NCBI GenBank assembly: GCA_014607495.2
Contig: CP053157.1
Span: forward strand, 6,200,001 to 6,264,000
Origin: Carposina sasakii
Taxonomy: Eukaryota > Arthropoda > Insecta > Lepidoptera > Carposinidae
Reading direction: 5' to 3'
DNA: 64,000 nt
Shown here: positions 21,096 through 32,489 of the stretch, piece by piece
Layout of the letters: every line of letters starts with the position of its first letter
How positions within the stretch are numbered: position 1 is the first letter of the stretch
Program-made: the position numbers and the translations under genes
Notes under the pieces: model-generated
What the model was told of the DNA's origin: nothing
The model's database searches: none
The model's input: the letters and a program-made list of their open reading frames with translations, nothing else

Positions 21096-22613
21096 TGAAC
21101 AATCAGAGCTGTAGCTAGAGTCAAATTTGAAGTAGGGCAGCATTGATTACAGGTAGGGCGGAAGTAAAAAATTATCATAATTCATCTGTTTTCGAAGCCC
21201 GGGATCCTAAATCAATCACCAATACCTATATACCTACTATCACTGACCTCTAGCATCTATAAACGGTTGCAGATGCTATTTATTTTCAAGGAACCAGTCA
21301 GTTGATTTAGCCAGTTGGTGAACAAAGACACGATAGGCCGTGTCGGTGAGAAGAAACTTAATCGTCTCCCACTCATCCTCGATGGACTTATTTATCTCCT
21401 AGGCAGCTAACAGTTTGCATACCCTGCCCTCAAAAAGTTCCACTGCGTCGGGGCCACCAGTCTAACTCAGACAGACACGGTTCCTACCCGGGGGTTTAGA
21501 AGAGTGTACCTTCTTGGGAGCAAGACGTACCACCGTCCGTCACAAGCAGCGAGTGATCACTGTAGCAGTCAGCGCTGTGAAATGAGCGTGTGTGGAGAGT
21601 TTCTTTTAAGTCCTTCCTCCGAGTTAGAATGAGGTCAAGCTGGTGCCAATGTTTCGAACGAGGATGCATCCAAGAAACTTCTCATAAACTTACCTTTGAA
21701 ATACGTATCGGTAACGCACAATTGGTATTTAGAGCAAAACTCCAACAATAGTTGTCCGTTATAGTTTTGCTTACCCACGCCGTGGTCACCTATGCAATCA
21801 GGCCAGGAAAAGGCATCCTGTCCCACACGGGCATTGAAGTCCCTCATGAGAAACAGTCGGTCGCCCGGCTGCACCGCACTTACAACCACATTCAGCTGGT
21901 CATAAAACTGCTCCTTGGCTACGGCTAATGAAGGAAGCGTTGGAGAGTACGCCGAAACTATGGCGACGAACCCACTTGAGATGTTAAGTCATAGGATCAT
22001 TATGCGCTTCGAGACAGGAGTATCAACCGGAGAAAGAAGATCGTTCCTGATATCGAATCATAATCCCTGCTTGCGATTATCAGCAGCACATTTACCCTGC
22101 CAGAAAAAGGCGTAGTTCGCTTCCCGTATTGAACCTTCGTCCTCGAGCCTGGTCTCCTGGAAAGTAGAAACAGCTATGTCTAACCTGTGAAGCCCTGCGT
22201 CGATGATGGCCGTTCTACGCAGCTTTTGTGCGTAATCTGAGCTGCTACTGGTGCACGGAAAGCCTGTCAAATCGTTCAAACATTCCATGTCGCAAAGCGA
22301 ATGCTATATATTTGTTATTCTGTAAACAATCTAAGTTTTAATTCTTTATTAAAACTTAAAAATTACCTACAAGTACCTAGTAGGTAGGGTTTTATTTTTT
22401 TCCTTGCTATTATTATTGGCAGGTGTTTTGGGCGCAGCGTCGATTATCTCTAGTTTTGTCTATCGTTTCGTACACTCAAGCGAAACAAACCGACGCTGAA
22501 GTAGCATAGTCAAAAAATTTATCTTAGTTTTTATTTTTAAGGTAGGGCATTGTGATTTCAAGGTAGGGCATTGCGCCACGATGCCCCCTCTTAGCTACGG
22601 CCCTGTAAACAAT
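21096..22613. mobile_element. Non-autonomous hAT-like element carrying a LINE endonuclease piece
   Basis: TIRs: left CAGAGCTGTAGCTAGAG at 21104; right, inverted from 22605, CAGGGCCGTAGCTAAGAG. Subterminal copies of 'aggtagggca' occur near both ends (21134-21170; 22542-22570), as in hAT subterminal repeats. The flanking 8-bp sequences TGAACAAT (21096-21103) and TAAACAAT (22606-22613) match at 7 of 8, the duplication length of hAT transposons. No transposase is present; the body from 21265 to 22288 is an RTE-type endonuclease pseudogene on the minus strand. Confidence 0.75.
21265..22288 (-). pseudogene. RTE-clade LINE endonuclease plus linker, broken
   Basis: From 22288 downward on the minus strand: a segment with LRRTAIIDAGLHRLDIAVS and FQETRLEDEGS (endonuclease motif QETR/WT region); further on GDRLFLMRDFNARVGQD (normally GDFNARVG; one residue before DFN is Arg in place of Gly); then HWHQLDLILTRR and, near 21570, CYSDHSLLVTD (the catalytic SDH motif). 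Past this, the linker EDEWETIKFLLTDTAYRVF leads toward a missing RT. Several frame changes separate these blocks. Insect proteins of this type are often annotated 'craniofacial development protein 2-like', but are the apurinic-type endonucleases of RTE/BovB-like LINEs. Its position inside a TIR element suggests capture or nested insertion. Confidence 0.8.
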
Positions 22614-24432
22614 AATATAAAATAACAAATCCCATCAAAAACATAAATGTGAAATGAGAGCCAAGTTCAACATTACGATATACGAATGTGAGTACCCCAG
22701 GTATTTAAATGAGGAATGTTCATAGGTGTATAAAATGACTTGAAACTTCGTTATAGTAAAGCTTTTATATACACTAGTTGTTTTATTTAAAAATACCAAG
22801 TAGTTTTGATTTTATAAGCATTCAAAGTTCGCGTAAATTTGCTGCCTCGATAAAAATCACTGAACCCCGGATGACGTCATTTTCCAACACACCGTGCAGT
22901 CCGCGCCCAGTAGTAGCAGTGAATAGGACCGCGCAGTGTTTTCTATTCTAAAGCTAAAAATAAAAAAATTGTTACGTTAGTATCACCTATAGGTATATTA
23001 AGCAAGTTAATTATAGATACATAATAATTACGGCCTATTTTATAACACAACAACAGTGATACAGTACTAGGCGCCACCAAGCTAGGCGTTTAAACCTTTT
23101 CTGGGCCTACCCAAAGATACGCAGAGAAAATTATCACTAAAATTAATCCGCTCAGTAAATGGCGGCAGTAGGCGTGAAAGCGAGACAGACAGAGTTACTT
23201 TCACATTTATAATGTTATCCATATCACAATAGCTATTCGTATAACATTTTAAAATAATTTCATTGTAGGGTCGGAACCTTTTGTTATGGAAAAGTATGTG
23301 CACCCTACTCAAAAATACCATAATACACAGAAAATGTTCAAAAAGTCACTTCAGAAGCAAATATTGGGATTATGAGGATAAGCAACTAACTAAATAAAGT
23401 TTTGTGACAAATATTTAAAAAGCAAGAGTGAATATTGCCTAAAATTTGCCGTTTAAGTTTTTGCCTAGGGCCAATAGTTTGGAAATTCAATTTTGTACTT
23501 ACGAGTGAAATATTAAGTTGCATCCTGGATGCCACTCGCTTCTGCAACCACGAACAATACATTTCACTACCATATTTATATCAATACCACCAAAATATCT
23601 TATTTATTCCACACAAATATGCGAAGCTATTCAAACAAATCGACTTGACATGATTTGACAAAATTGTCATGTGCTACCCAGGGATACCATTACATAGCAA
23701 CAGAACATACCTTAAAATACGGAATTTTCAGCTACCGCGAAGGTTAGTTTTACACTATATATTTTATATTCTGTACACTTTATATTACAAATTACATTAA
23801 ATACATTTCATTACTCTATTAAAAATGTTATGCATTTTCAAAACGAATCCAAGTTTTTCAGGATAATATTATATTTATGCCTTTTTCAACGTTTTTACTT
23901 ACATTTTAGGGTATTTTTTTTCTGTGTAAGGGATCCCTTGTGGGAAAACAAGGGGGGGAGGCTGTCATTTTTTCATGTTTCAATTTCTTATTCAGAGCTT
24001 GGAATCCATCATAAGAGGAGATACCAAATCCCTGGTAATGTAGCTATTTGTCGTTGACAGTTGTCATTGGTTGCTATGGCAAAACTAACTGTTTATATCA
24101 GAGAGTAAGTATATTCTTTGGTTTATATCGAAATATTTTAATTTGGTTATTGTATTATAAAAAATAATTGTTTAATTTAAAATACTTTAAATGTCGTTTC
24201 TCTATTTACAGGTAAGATATTCTTATATTTTACATTAATATTATAGCATAGTCGTAACTTTCGGTACATATTATTGTAATATCTTTAGTTATATACCTTC
24301 TTATTTTAATAAATCTCTATTTAGGTACAGAGCAACAAAATTTGAGTTTATTTTAATTTATACAAATCCAATTATATTAAGAAATATGTGTACGAGTACA
24401 TCTGACTAAACAAGTGAAACATTTCGTCTAAA
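22614..24432. other. Intergenic, no supported gene
   Basis: Small frames on both strands lack recognisable features. A less AT-rich patch at 22855-22940 ('ccccggatgacgtcattttc', containing a TGACGTCA CRE-type octamer) is the only notable motif. Confidence 0.35.
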
Positions 24433-25556
24433 TCTATACAGGGTGTAAAAAGACAACAATGTTTTTTTAATACCTCGTATTCTTTGTAAGGTTACGATCA
24501 TTTTCTTCTATGGAACCAACCTTGGGAAAAGACAAAAAAATTATGAAAAATACTGTCATTTTTTGCAAGAAATGTATTCGTTTGATGCGCAAAGTACAAA
24601 TGTACCTACAAAACTAACATTATTACATTTTGACATGGTATCTTTGAAAAAAAATGTTTGTTAACCTATCTCAGATGGATTTATGTAATAAAAATGATAA
24701 TATTAATGTAACTTTGGACCTCAATATCTTAGAAACCCGAGATTCCCAGAAGTGCTGCCATAGAAAAAAAATTATCGTGATACAAAGAATACGAGGTATT
24801 AAATAAACAAAGTTGTCTTTTTACACCCAGTATAGTAATATTATAAAGAGGTAAACTTTGATTGTTGGTTTGTTTGTTTATTTGCAGCGAATAGGCTCCG
24901 AAACTTCTGGACCGATTTCAAAAATTCATTCACCGTTAGAATCCTTATTGGACCTGAATGAACATAGGCTATAAGAATTTCCCGATATTCCCACGGGAAG
25001 GCGACCAACGGGAATTCTATATTTTTTTACGAAAACCGCTATAGATATGAAGCTGAAATGGGGACTGCGAGGAAGCACTAAGAACGTTTTTCCTGGAATT
25101 TCCACGGGAAGGGGACAAACGGGAATTCAAAATTTTCACGAAAACCGCTATACACATGAAACTGAAATCAGACCTGTATGTTCATTAGGGTCTGCGAGGA
25201 AGTACTAAGAACGGATCCCGAAATTCCCGGGTAGGGGACAAACAAATTCCATTTTTTACGAAAACGCTATTTATTTGGTGAAAGAATTAGGGACTTCGAG
25301 GAAACTAAGAAAGATTTTCCGAATTCCCACGGAAAGGGACCACGGGAAATATTTTTTTTACGAAAACTGCGACACTGCTCTTGAAGCTGAAATCGAATTA
25401 GAGACTTCGAATAAGTACTAAGAAATGATTTTCCGAATTTCCCACGGGAAGGGGACCAACGGAAGTTCCAAATTTTTATGAAAACCGCTGTACCTACATA
25501 TGAAGTCGTAGCTATGTACTGATATGTACCGAAGCGAAGCGAGGGCGGGCCACTAG
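24433..25556 (+). mobile_element. Helitron, non-autonomous, with nested MITE
   Basis: Starts TCTATA after A24432, is interrupted by a MITE, then resumes at 24833 with TAGTAATATTATAAAGAGGT, the usual lepidopteran Helitron 5' end. It finishes GCGAAGCGAGGGCGGGCCAC TAG at 25556, followed by T25557, fitting insertion between A and T and a CTRR 3' end. The interior repeats a degenerate unit (ACGAAAACCGCTATA..., CCCACGGGAAGG...) shared with the Helitron at 60400-61195. No Rep/helicase is encoded. A 126-codon minus-strand frame here is a by-product. Confidence 0.82.
24437..24832. mobile_element. Tc1/mariner-like MITE family M2, nested in the Helitron
   Basis: Body 24439-24830, flanked by TA. The left end CAGGGTGTAAAAAGACAACA with AATACCTCGTATTCTTTGTA matches the inverted right end (TACAAAGAATACGAGGTATT ... 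GTTGTCTTTTTACACCCAG) for about 50 bp. A second copy in the opposite orientation is at 61745-62129. The interior is non-coding. Confidence 0.88.
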
Positions 25557-25978
25557 TCGGTAATAAAATGAATAATGTTTGAACATTAGAAAGAAGAACA
25601 GTACTCGTCCCCCACTTACAAACTGTGGAACTATTTTTGTACTGCATTTTCTTCTATTTATGAACTGGCAGAAACGTATTTTTAGCTGTTAGTTTATGTC
25701 TACCCTTATATAGTAGTGCTGTAATTAAGCTCGATGCTAGTTCTGTACTACTATCAAACAAAAGAGACACCGTAAACAGTAACTAAACATTGTTGGCTAG
25801 ATCACGTAATTTACGCATTTCAATATTGATTTAATTAAGTACCGTTTCGTAATTTCATGAAAATAATTATGTTTGTACCGCTAAATTTGTAGTTAATATT
25901 ATCAAAGCTTTTTGTTTTGGGAAATAAGATATTATTACTAGAGGTAGCATACAGTCCATATGAGAGACATTTAGTAAG

Positions 25979-26365
25979 TACTAGACGTGACGGTATTTTT
26001 TTCATGCCGCCGCCGCTGCCGATTTGATTTTCGGTGTGAAATCGGCGCGACTTTTAAACGTTTGAAACCCAATTTTCAGGCCAAACCAGGTCCAGCGCCG
26101 CTAATACAGCTACGACGCCGGCAGCTGTCAGCAGGAGCGTACACAGCACATCCATTAGTCTGCCAACTTTTGCGCACTTTTGAAGGTCCAGCGGGTGAGC
26201 GCATCGGGGACCTACCAGCCTAAAATAAAAACTATGGAGATATATATATTTTTTAAATTTAATTCTTCACGCCGAAAAGACGCCGAAATAATGCCGCCGC
26301 CGCCGATTTTTCACCGGGGCGTCCGCCGCCGTCGATAATTAAATCATCGGCGCACACGTCTAGTA
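25979..26365. mobile_element. GC-rich TIR element, unclassified
   Basis: The ends TACTAGACGTG and CACGTCTAGTA are an 11-bp inverted repeat. Both subterminal regions are built of GCCGCCGCCG-type triplets (ATGCCGCCGCCGCTGCCGAT left; CCGCCGCCGATTTTTCACCG right), also in partly inverted arrangement. It is much richer in G+C than the flanks. A 78-codon frame at 25987-26223 shows no domain. Probably a non-autonomous DNA transposon. Confidence 0.5.
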
Positions 26366-27637
26366 GGTACCACAACGCAAACTGCAAAAAGTTGTCATAC
26401 TGTTCACAACGCAAGAGTCACTTTCCGTGGGCTTCGATTCCAGAGGGTTCCGATTTATTTTACTACCTACCTTTTTGTGGCAATATAGTGTAGTTGTGTA
26501 ACGTGCCAAACTTTACTTTTTCCATTTGATGAAAAAGTGAAAATACCTACTAATCTACAAAGTAAAATAGTCTGAAATCTAAAAACAGATATAGACAGAA
26601 TAAGTTCCTACAACGTAACTTTGACCCGTCGTAAGTGCTACTTAGCTCTAAACTCCGAATAGAAAATCAAAGTATTTCAGTTTAGTTTTCGAATCGTGAA
26701 GTTAAAGTGAATACCTTGGTTAGTCATGAATACGCAAACTTGGGTTCGAAAGCTATGTTCTAAAGTAAAACTAAGTTACCCCGCAGATATTCGTGGACTT
26801 TAAGTCCGTTGCAGAAAGGGAATATAAACTCACGTCTATATTACTCTTCGCTTTTCAACAGATTTTTTTTCCGTCAAACGATTACTATGCAATTCTATCC
26901 CAATTGACTATTATTTATCTTAATATTTTATGTTAAATTATTATAGCATAAAGAATAATAACCCCTTCGTATTTTTTATGCATGTCACAAATTCATTCAT
27001 ATGGCCATGACAATCTGATAAGTAGTGATTTATTACGATTCTGTTTGTACTATTGTAATAGTAAGTACCAAGGTACATTTAAATAAATCTTAATAAATGC
27101 TACTCACTCCAGGAAATTCCAGACAACCTTTATTTTAATATTGGGTGCTTTACAAAGTTTTTCTTTATTTTCTTATAGAGAATCGGGATAAACCTAATAC
27201 AGCCAGGTGAACTCGTCGCACGTACCATTGTTATGACTTTGCAGTTCATCTCAGAGTTGTGACTTGGCAGAAACAAGACATTTCATTGTTCTTATCTCCG
27301 GTGACCGGGCGGCATCTAATTTATTAGTCAACTTATGCAATAGATGGAAGGAAGTCACGGAGACATCGAGCGAAAGTTTTAGCGTCGAGTTTGGGGATCT
27401 TAGTAGGGGTCATGAGTATTTGACACGATAATATAAAGGAATAAAGTATGTCTGTCTACCCAAAGTTTTAGAAGGTTTAAGAACTCATCTACAAAATATA
27501 TACATAAGTGGTATATCCATTAAATTAGAGATTTATATAAAAAGTAAGTATTTTAAAAAGGTTAGTGTTAATAATTATCTACTTAAAGAGTTTCAAAATG
27601 GTGCCACAAGTAGGTATCTACGAAACAAAGTAGTGTC
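26366..27637. other. Intergenic, no supported gene
   Basis: AT-rich DNA with no coding frame or repeat that I can assign. Confidence 0.4.
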
Positions 27638-27972
27638 TACAGGTTGTTTTTTCGTTCCCACCCTTAACGAAGGGTACGTACTCTATACATCAAATAAAGT
27701 AAGTTTATGCCAAAAAATGCTGGGAACGATGTAAATTTTTTTGTTTTCTTTTTATTACTTGATCGTGCGAAATTTATAGTGTCCAGTGTTTATGCTAGTT
27801 TTTTCATAGACAGATATTTATTATTTCTTGTATTATATATATTTATTTATCTTGCTACACGCGTCAAGGCATTTATGCAGAAAAACGCAGTCTATTTACT
27901 CAACTTTGGACCCAATGATCGTGATGATGAGGTGATTCCGTAGTTTTCGGGAACGTTGACGACCAAACTATA
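27638..27972. mobile_element. MITE family M1, copy 2, inverted and rearranged
   Basis: Relative to 19655-19980 this copy is inverted: ACAGGTTGTTTTTTCG, CACCCTTAACGAAGGGTACG TACTCTATACATCAAA, GCCAAAAAATGCTGGGAA, AGTGTCCAGTGTTTATGCTA, GCAGAAAAACGCAGTCTATT, GTTTTCGGGAACGTTGACGA CCAAA. It has an extra AT-rich stretch in the middle and lacks ~55 bp ('ttgggaacc...ggagaa'). The right terminus is eroded. Confidence 0.68.
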
Positions 27973-28112
27973 TAATTAACCTATAAAACAGGACAACGAA
28001 ATTGTAAAAATGGAAAAAGAAAATCAAGAATTAATCTGGAATGTTTCTGGAAAGTTTTTCCAAATTACTTATAAGCAGACTGTATTATGAATACTTTTAT
28101 GTAAAAAAAAAT

Positions 28113-28265
28113 GCTCTGGTGTCTATAACACAGGAAATCCTAGCTTAGACACCAGAATGATCTATTAATGTACCAAATACTTACACATTATAATTTTATA
28201 AATTTGTATAACTACTGTCTGTACATACCGTGTCAAATAAGAATAAACGTTTATTATTATTATTG
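28113..28265 (+). mobile_element. Probable LINE 3' end with terminal hairpin
   Basis: TCTGGTGTCTA and TAGACACCAGA form an 11-bp stem around a ~20-nt loop ('taacacaggaaatcctagct'); this is followed by ~70 bp and AATAAACGTTTATTATTATT ATTG. A stem-loop followed by a simple-repeat tail fits the 3' end of a non-LTR retrotransposon; no reverse-transcriptase frame is attached. Confidence 0.45.
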
Positions 28266-28282
28266 TATCTCTGTTTAAATTC

Positions 28283-28655
28283 TCGGGACTACAGAGTCCC
28301 GGTCATTTGAGAGGCATGCATCGGGCCGTGGCCAAGATGTAGAGGCCCTTTTTAGAGAACTTTATTATGGTGTGGGATACACATGGCGGGTACCATCGCC
28401 GACCGCACAATATGATACACCCGGCGATGGTCCCCGCCATGTGCAAGACTATTAGAGTGCAGATCTATGTCATGCGATGGAAACAAAGGTCATGGGCTAT
28501 GGGGCTGAGGTGGGGGAACTGCTCCTCGTCAGACCTCACTCCGGCGCTGGAGATGAGGAACAGGGTCTTCCCCCGGGAGCACTTCAGGTCCGTGGGAACG
28601 CTACCTCCCAACAGCTCGCCACAAGCTGCCCTGCGGGCTTATTATTATTGTTAAT
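28283..28655. repeat. GC-rich segment, likely retroposon-derived
   Basis: Strong compositional contrast with both flanks. It begins CTCGGGACTACAGAGTCCCG, a small hairpin, and contains an inverted pair around 28385-28440 (CACATGGCGGGTACCATCGC versus GGCGATGGTCCCCGCCATGTG). It ends in TTATTATTATTG. Frames of 95 and 66 codons lack any domain. I read it as an old LINE 3' region, unclassified. Confidence 0.4.
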
Positions 28656-28659
28656 GCAG

Positions 28660-29602
28660 TACTCTATATTTAGCTGATGGAATGAATAATATTAATTTGA
28701 GTTTGTTGTACGTTGTGATTTTACTTTAAGTATCCTAACCACCTTCAATCTGTTTATATTCTAATATTTCAACATAAATTTAATGTAAATGTATGTAGTT
28801 TATTAAGTTTCATTTTGCATCACAAGTTAAGTCCAAACGACCCATACATTTATCATACAAAGCCTGGAGAAATTCCCACTTTACCCAAATTAATGACAAA
28901 ATGCTTAACGAACATTTAGTAATATTCTCGAATATCAAGAAATGTTGCAGGAAATATTCTAATTAAGCATCCAATGAAGCTTGGTCCCTGGGCTCGTTAT
29001 TTCATGAAACGTGGGACCTTTTGTTTTCCTATGAACAATAGTTGAGTATACACGATCTGGAATTATAATTTTAAGAGCTACGACAGAAATTTTGACCTGC
29101 GTTTTATCAGTAAGGACATGGCTTAGGAAATTCAAGCTTATGGCCTTACGATAAAGTTTTTGTAAAATCTTGTGAAAGCAAGTGCCCGCCAAAGAAGTTA
29201 ATTAAAAGCCGTCAAATTTCTATGTATTTGTCTCTTATAAAAATAGATTATAGTTAAATATTTACAGATATTTACAGATACATACAGACGAATTGAGAAC
29301 CTCCTCCTTTTTTTGAAGTCGGTCATATATTCCTCTATGAGTCGGTTAATAATAAAAAGGGAATCCTTATTATAGAAATGTGGTTTTATATCACTCACGT
29401 TATTTTCAAAGGACCAAATCAACAATGCCCTAAAAAAGCTAAAAACACTGATAAAAAAGCAACATAGGTATATCTATTACAAATTCTGTTGATATGTATA
29501 TTACGTAAACCCACAACCAGTTTGCACAAGGTCATCTAAAACTACAGACTCTCGACGTTTAGGAACCGTCGAGGTGCTTTGTTTTGTTCTAAAATTTAAA
29601 AC
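28660..29602. promoter_or_regulatory. Upstream region of the inhibitor gene, no firm elements
   Basis: The last ~110 bp before the ATG should hold the promoter and leader. A TATA-like TATATTAC lies at about 29497 and the run CATCTAAAACTACAGACT near 29532 would suit transcription start spacing, but neither can be confirmed from sequence. The rest is AT-rich with no assignable feature. Confidence 0.25.
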
Positions 29603-29950
29603 ATGAAGATATTTATTATTTTACCACTATTTATACTAGCTGTGTGTGCTTTTGAATACAAATCTTATGAAGAATCTAAAGAGTTAACGGAATATGACTA
29701 CCCTAAAGATGAAGAAGAAACCTCGAAGAAATTATACGACTTGTCCAATGCAGAAGAACTTTTCAAGGAATATGTGATAAAATACAATAAGAAATACGAT
29801 GACGAGGAATCGTATACGAGACATTTTGGCAATTTTAAGAAGAGTTTGAAAGATATTAACGAGTTGAATAGTAGTCAAGGAGGCGCTACTTCCGACATCA
29901 ACTTTCTGGCTGATCTAGATGAAAAGGAACTTGAAGCTTTCTTAGGATAG
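29603..29950 (+). CDS. Secreted I29 cysteine-protease inhibitor (cathepsin propeptide-like)
   Basis: A 115-residue protein. Residues 1-16 (MKIFIILPLFILAVCA) form a clear signal peptide, followed by an acidic spacer (~17-48) and an I29 inhibitor domain (~49-115): NAEELFKEYVIKYNKKY, then the ERFNIN-type helix EESYTRHFGNFKKSLKDINE LN with spaced E, R, F, I and N, and the end FLADLDEKELEAFLG. Known of the family: free-standing copies of the cathepsin L propeptide, such as Bombyx cysteine protease inhibitors, bind and block papain-type proteases in haemolymph, silk gland or gut. Here the usual first N of ERFNIN is replaced by Ser. The start has a good insect context (aaaacATGaag) and the next codons encode the signal peptide. 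The gene is one uninterrupted exon and stops at TAG 29948-29950. No neighbour suggests an operon or cluster. It could be a retrocopy, but no poly-A tract follows the stop. Confidence 0.82.
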   Translation: MKIFIILPLFILAVCAFEYKSYEESKELTEYDYPKDEEETSKKLYDLSNAEELFKEYVIKYNKKYDDEESYTRHFGNFKKSLKDINELNSSQGGATSDINFLADLDEKELEAFLG

Positions 29951-32120
29951 ATTCCTGAGTAAACAGGTTAGCGCAATTTGTATTTGTTGATTGTTCGTTT
30001 GATTATAAACTTTTCTTGAGGCGTAGATTTTCTGTGCAAAGAGGGTATCGCACCACTGTTAATGTAAAGCCACAGACTCTTCCTTTATATCATAATGTTA
30101 CTATATTATGTGACAAATTGAAGAAAGACTGTATGTCTCCATTAGCTATTATATATCCTATATCTTCTTATCATATTCTAATCTTTTACGAACGGATTTT
30201 CCATGTAATATTAGAGCTATGAATTAAATTTAAAGGATATTCGTGATTAACAATAATTAATTTAAAAAAACAAGGCTACGGTCCAACTCCTACTTGACCG
30301 GTTTTATAAAATGTAGATCTATCTCACTCAATTCAGTCTAAAATTGCTGCAGTTTCCACAATCTTCAAAACAAAGAGGGAATTCAATGGAGTTCACTCTT
30401 TGGCTTTGTGTAAACAGTTTCATTTCGGTCGTATTCGTATATTAAATGAACTTAACTGAAAGATGGTTTAAATGTTTTTGCTTTTATCTGCTTCCGTCGT
30501 TCTTAATTATAAGGTACTCGTAGCTCATTTGTTATTATTTTGCACATACTCGTATTAATTCAATTCAACATTATGCTATATTATTGAATACCTATTTTAT
30601 GTTTTTTTTTTCAGACTAACCGAGAAATTGAACTATTATATTTCTTAGTATTAAGAGATGGAATATCACCAAATTAAAAACAAGTTAGAAATTATAAAAT
30701 TATTAATAAAGAAAATGGAAAAACCACTGCAAACCGTGCCAGCCGCTATAACCACTAAGCCACCGGGTCAATTACTCGGATGACGAATTTTACCATCTCT
30801 TTTCTAAATTACATATTGGTAACGTTATTCTTCATAAGTTAAGTTAAGTTAGAAATTATCTAGATTTACAATAACTAAATCAACTCCAAGAGCATACCTG
30901 GTTATTACAAAACATGTCAAGATTTTTTTACAATTTACAGATAAAACTTGAATATCTTCTTAGTTATAATTAACAAAGCAAATCTAATGGTTAGTTTCAT
31001 TCACTACATAATGGTTCATAATATTAAGAAAATAATAAAACTGCAATTCAGTCAGACATCGCCAGATATCGCCGAACAGTTACTTACACTTCTATTGTTC
31101 TCTTGAAATGAGCGGTATCTAACTAACCAAGCATTTTCAATTTGAATCGAACTATAACAGCTAATATAAATTCCCAGGTTATTCTGCAAGATAATTATTT
31201 GTTATTATCTAGCCAGTTAAGCTGTAAGTTAACTTACAATTGTTGACTAGATCTCGTCTAGCAATTAAGTTAGAGACTTATAAATTCATGCATGTTATAC
31301 GGTGGGTAAAATGTTTTTTCACCTCTCTATATTGATTACCGATATTACTTTAAATGAAACTGGGCACAGCCAGACTAATACATCTATCTTTCTATTAATA
31401 TCTTTGGCCAGAATGACTGATGGATCAACGCACATTCTAAGGGCCTAAACCGCTGATCCTTGAGACCTGAAATTCCGGAATCTGATAATAAAAGATTTTC
31501 CGAAATTTGCACAGGAATAAAAATGTGATTTATGGGATTTCTAAAGTTTAGATGGATAAATAATCTCAAAATTTTCAGTTGATTTCGCCTCAGAATCGTG
31601 GTCTGAAGACGCCATATCAATATTTGCCTAGCTCTCCCACACACCCTGTAGGTATATTTATGTAATTCACACTGACGAAATTGCAAGCGTCTACTATAGT
31701 TATCTAAGAATAAAGTCCTTACTCAATTTTTTATCTAATCTACGCATACGTCTGCATATATTTGTAAACCCTTTTTCCGGAATTGAAGAAAAATCGAGAC
31801 GAAACGAATTGAAACCAGAATACATTAAGTCCGGTACATTAGTAATCTTGTGGAAGAATTTTGCATAGGGTTTTCTCGTTGTCGGGGTAGGGTCGGTAAT
31901 GAATTAAATTAAGTTTTGGTGATAACCTCTCCACACAATCTCGGGCAAGCTGGGTTGGGTCAACTTACGTGTAAAGTAGCTGGATTGGTTATATTTTTAG
32001 AGAGGAGAGACAAACTTACTACAAATAAACTTTTGCATATCGAATGCTGTTGATTTCGTAATATATTTAAAAGGCCATCACATATTAAAAAAATATTTTG
32101 ATGATCAGTCTTAATCATTA
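29951..32120. other. AT-rich, no supported gene; possible tRNA-like SINE scrap at 30730-30775
   Basis: The minus strand at 30775-30730 reads CCGGTGGCTTAGTGGTTATA GCGGCTGGC, an A-box-like tRNA head without a matching B box. A 100-codon minus-strand frame (31384-31686) lies beside a 'cacaccctgtaggtat' motif at ~31640 that resembles a mariner-type terminus. Nothing else is assignable. Confidence 0.3.
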
Positions 32121-32436
32121 TCAGGGGGGCAATTCTTGAAAATTTTGAGCCGAAACGCAACCACTGACGAACCGTTAACGAAACGCGATGCGAAGCAATA
32201 TATACTTGCCACTTGAGTAATAAGGTATATTTTAGCACGCATCGGTCGCGAGTATGACAAATTAAAACAAATATCTGTCTCGTGCTGAAATCTGTCTTTG
32301 TATATCATTAATCTGAGGTCTAATTACATCAGCGTAAAGTATTGCTTTGTTTAGGTATTGCTTTGTTCTGAGCGTCTACAACGGTTCCGTTTCGGCTTGG
32401 CTTCAACTCAAGACTTTTCGAAAATTGCCCCCCTGA
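32121..32436. mobile_element. MITE, same family as 6928-7189, longer copy
   Basis: Ends TCAGGGGGGCAATTCTTGAA (left) and inverted TCAGGGGGGCAATTTTCGAA (right) are near-perfect TIRs. The interior aligns with the 6.9-kb copy except for ~70 extra bp around 32300-32370 that include a small direct repeat (TATTGCTTTGTT twice). Non-coding; target duplication not resolved. Confidence 0.78.
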
Positions 32437-32489
32437 TTTGATTATTTACATCTGTGCCCGAACTCGATATGCTAAAACGTCGGATCTCC

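Noticed and set aside
25267..25647. 126-codon minus-strand frame
   Set aside because: It is inside the Helitron repeat and shows the same repeated wording; no domain.
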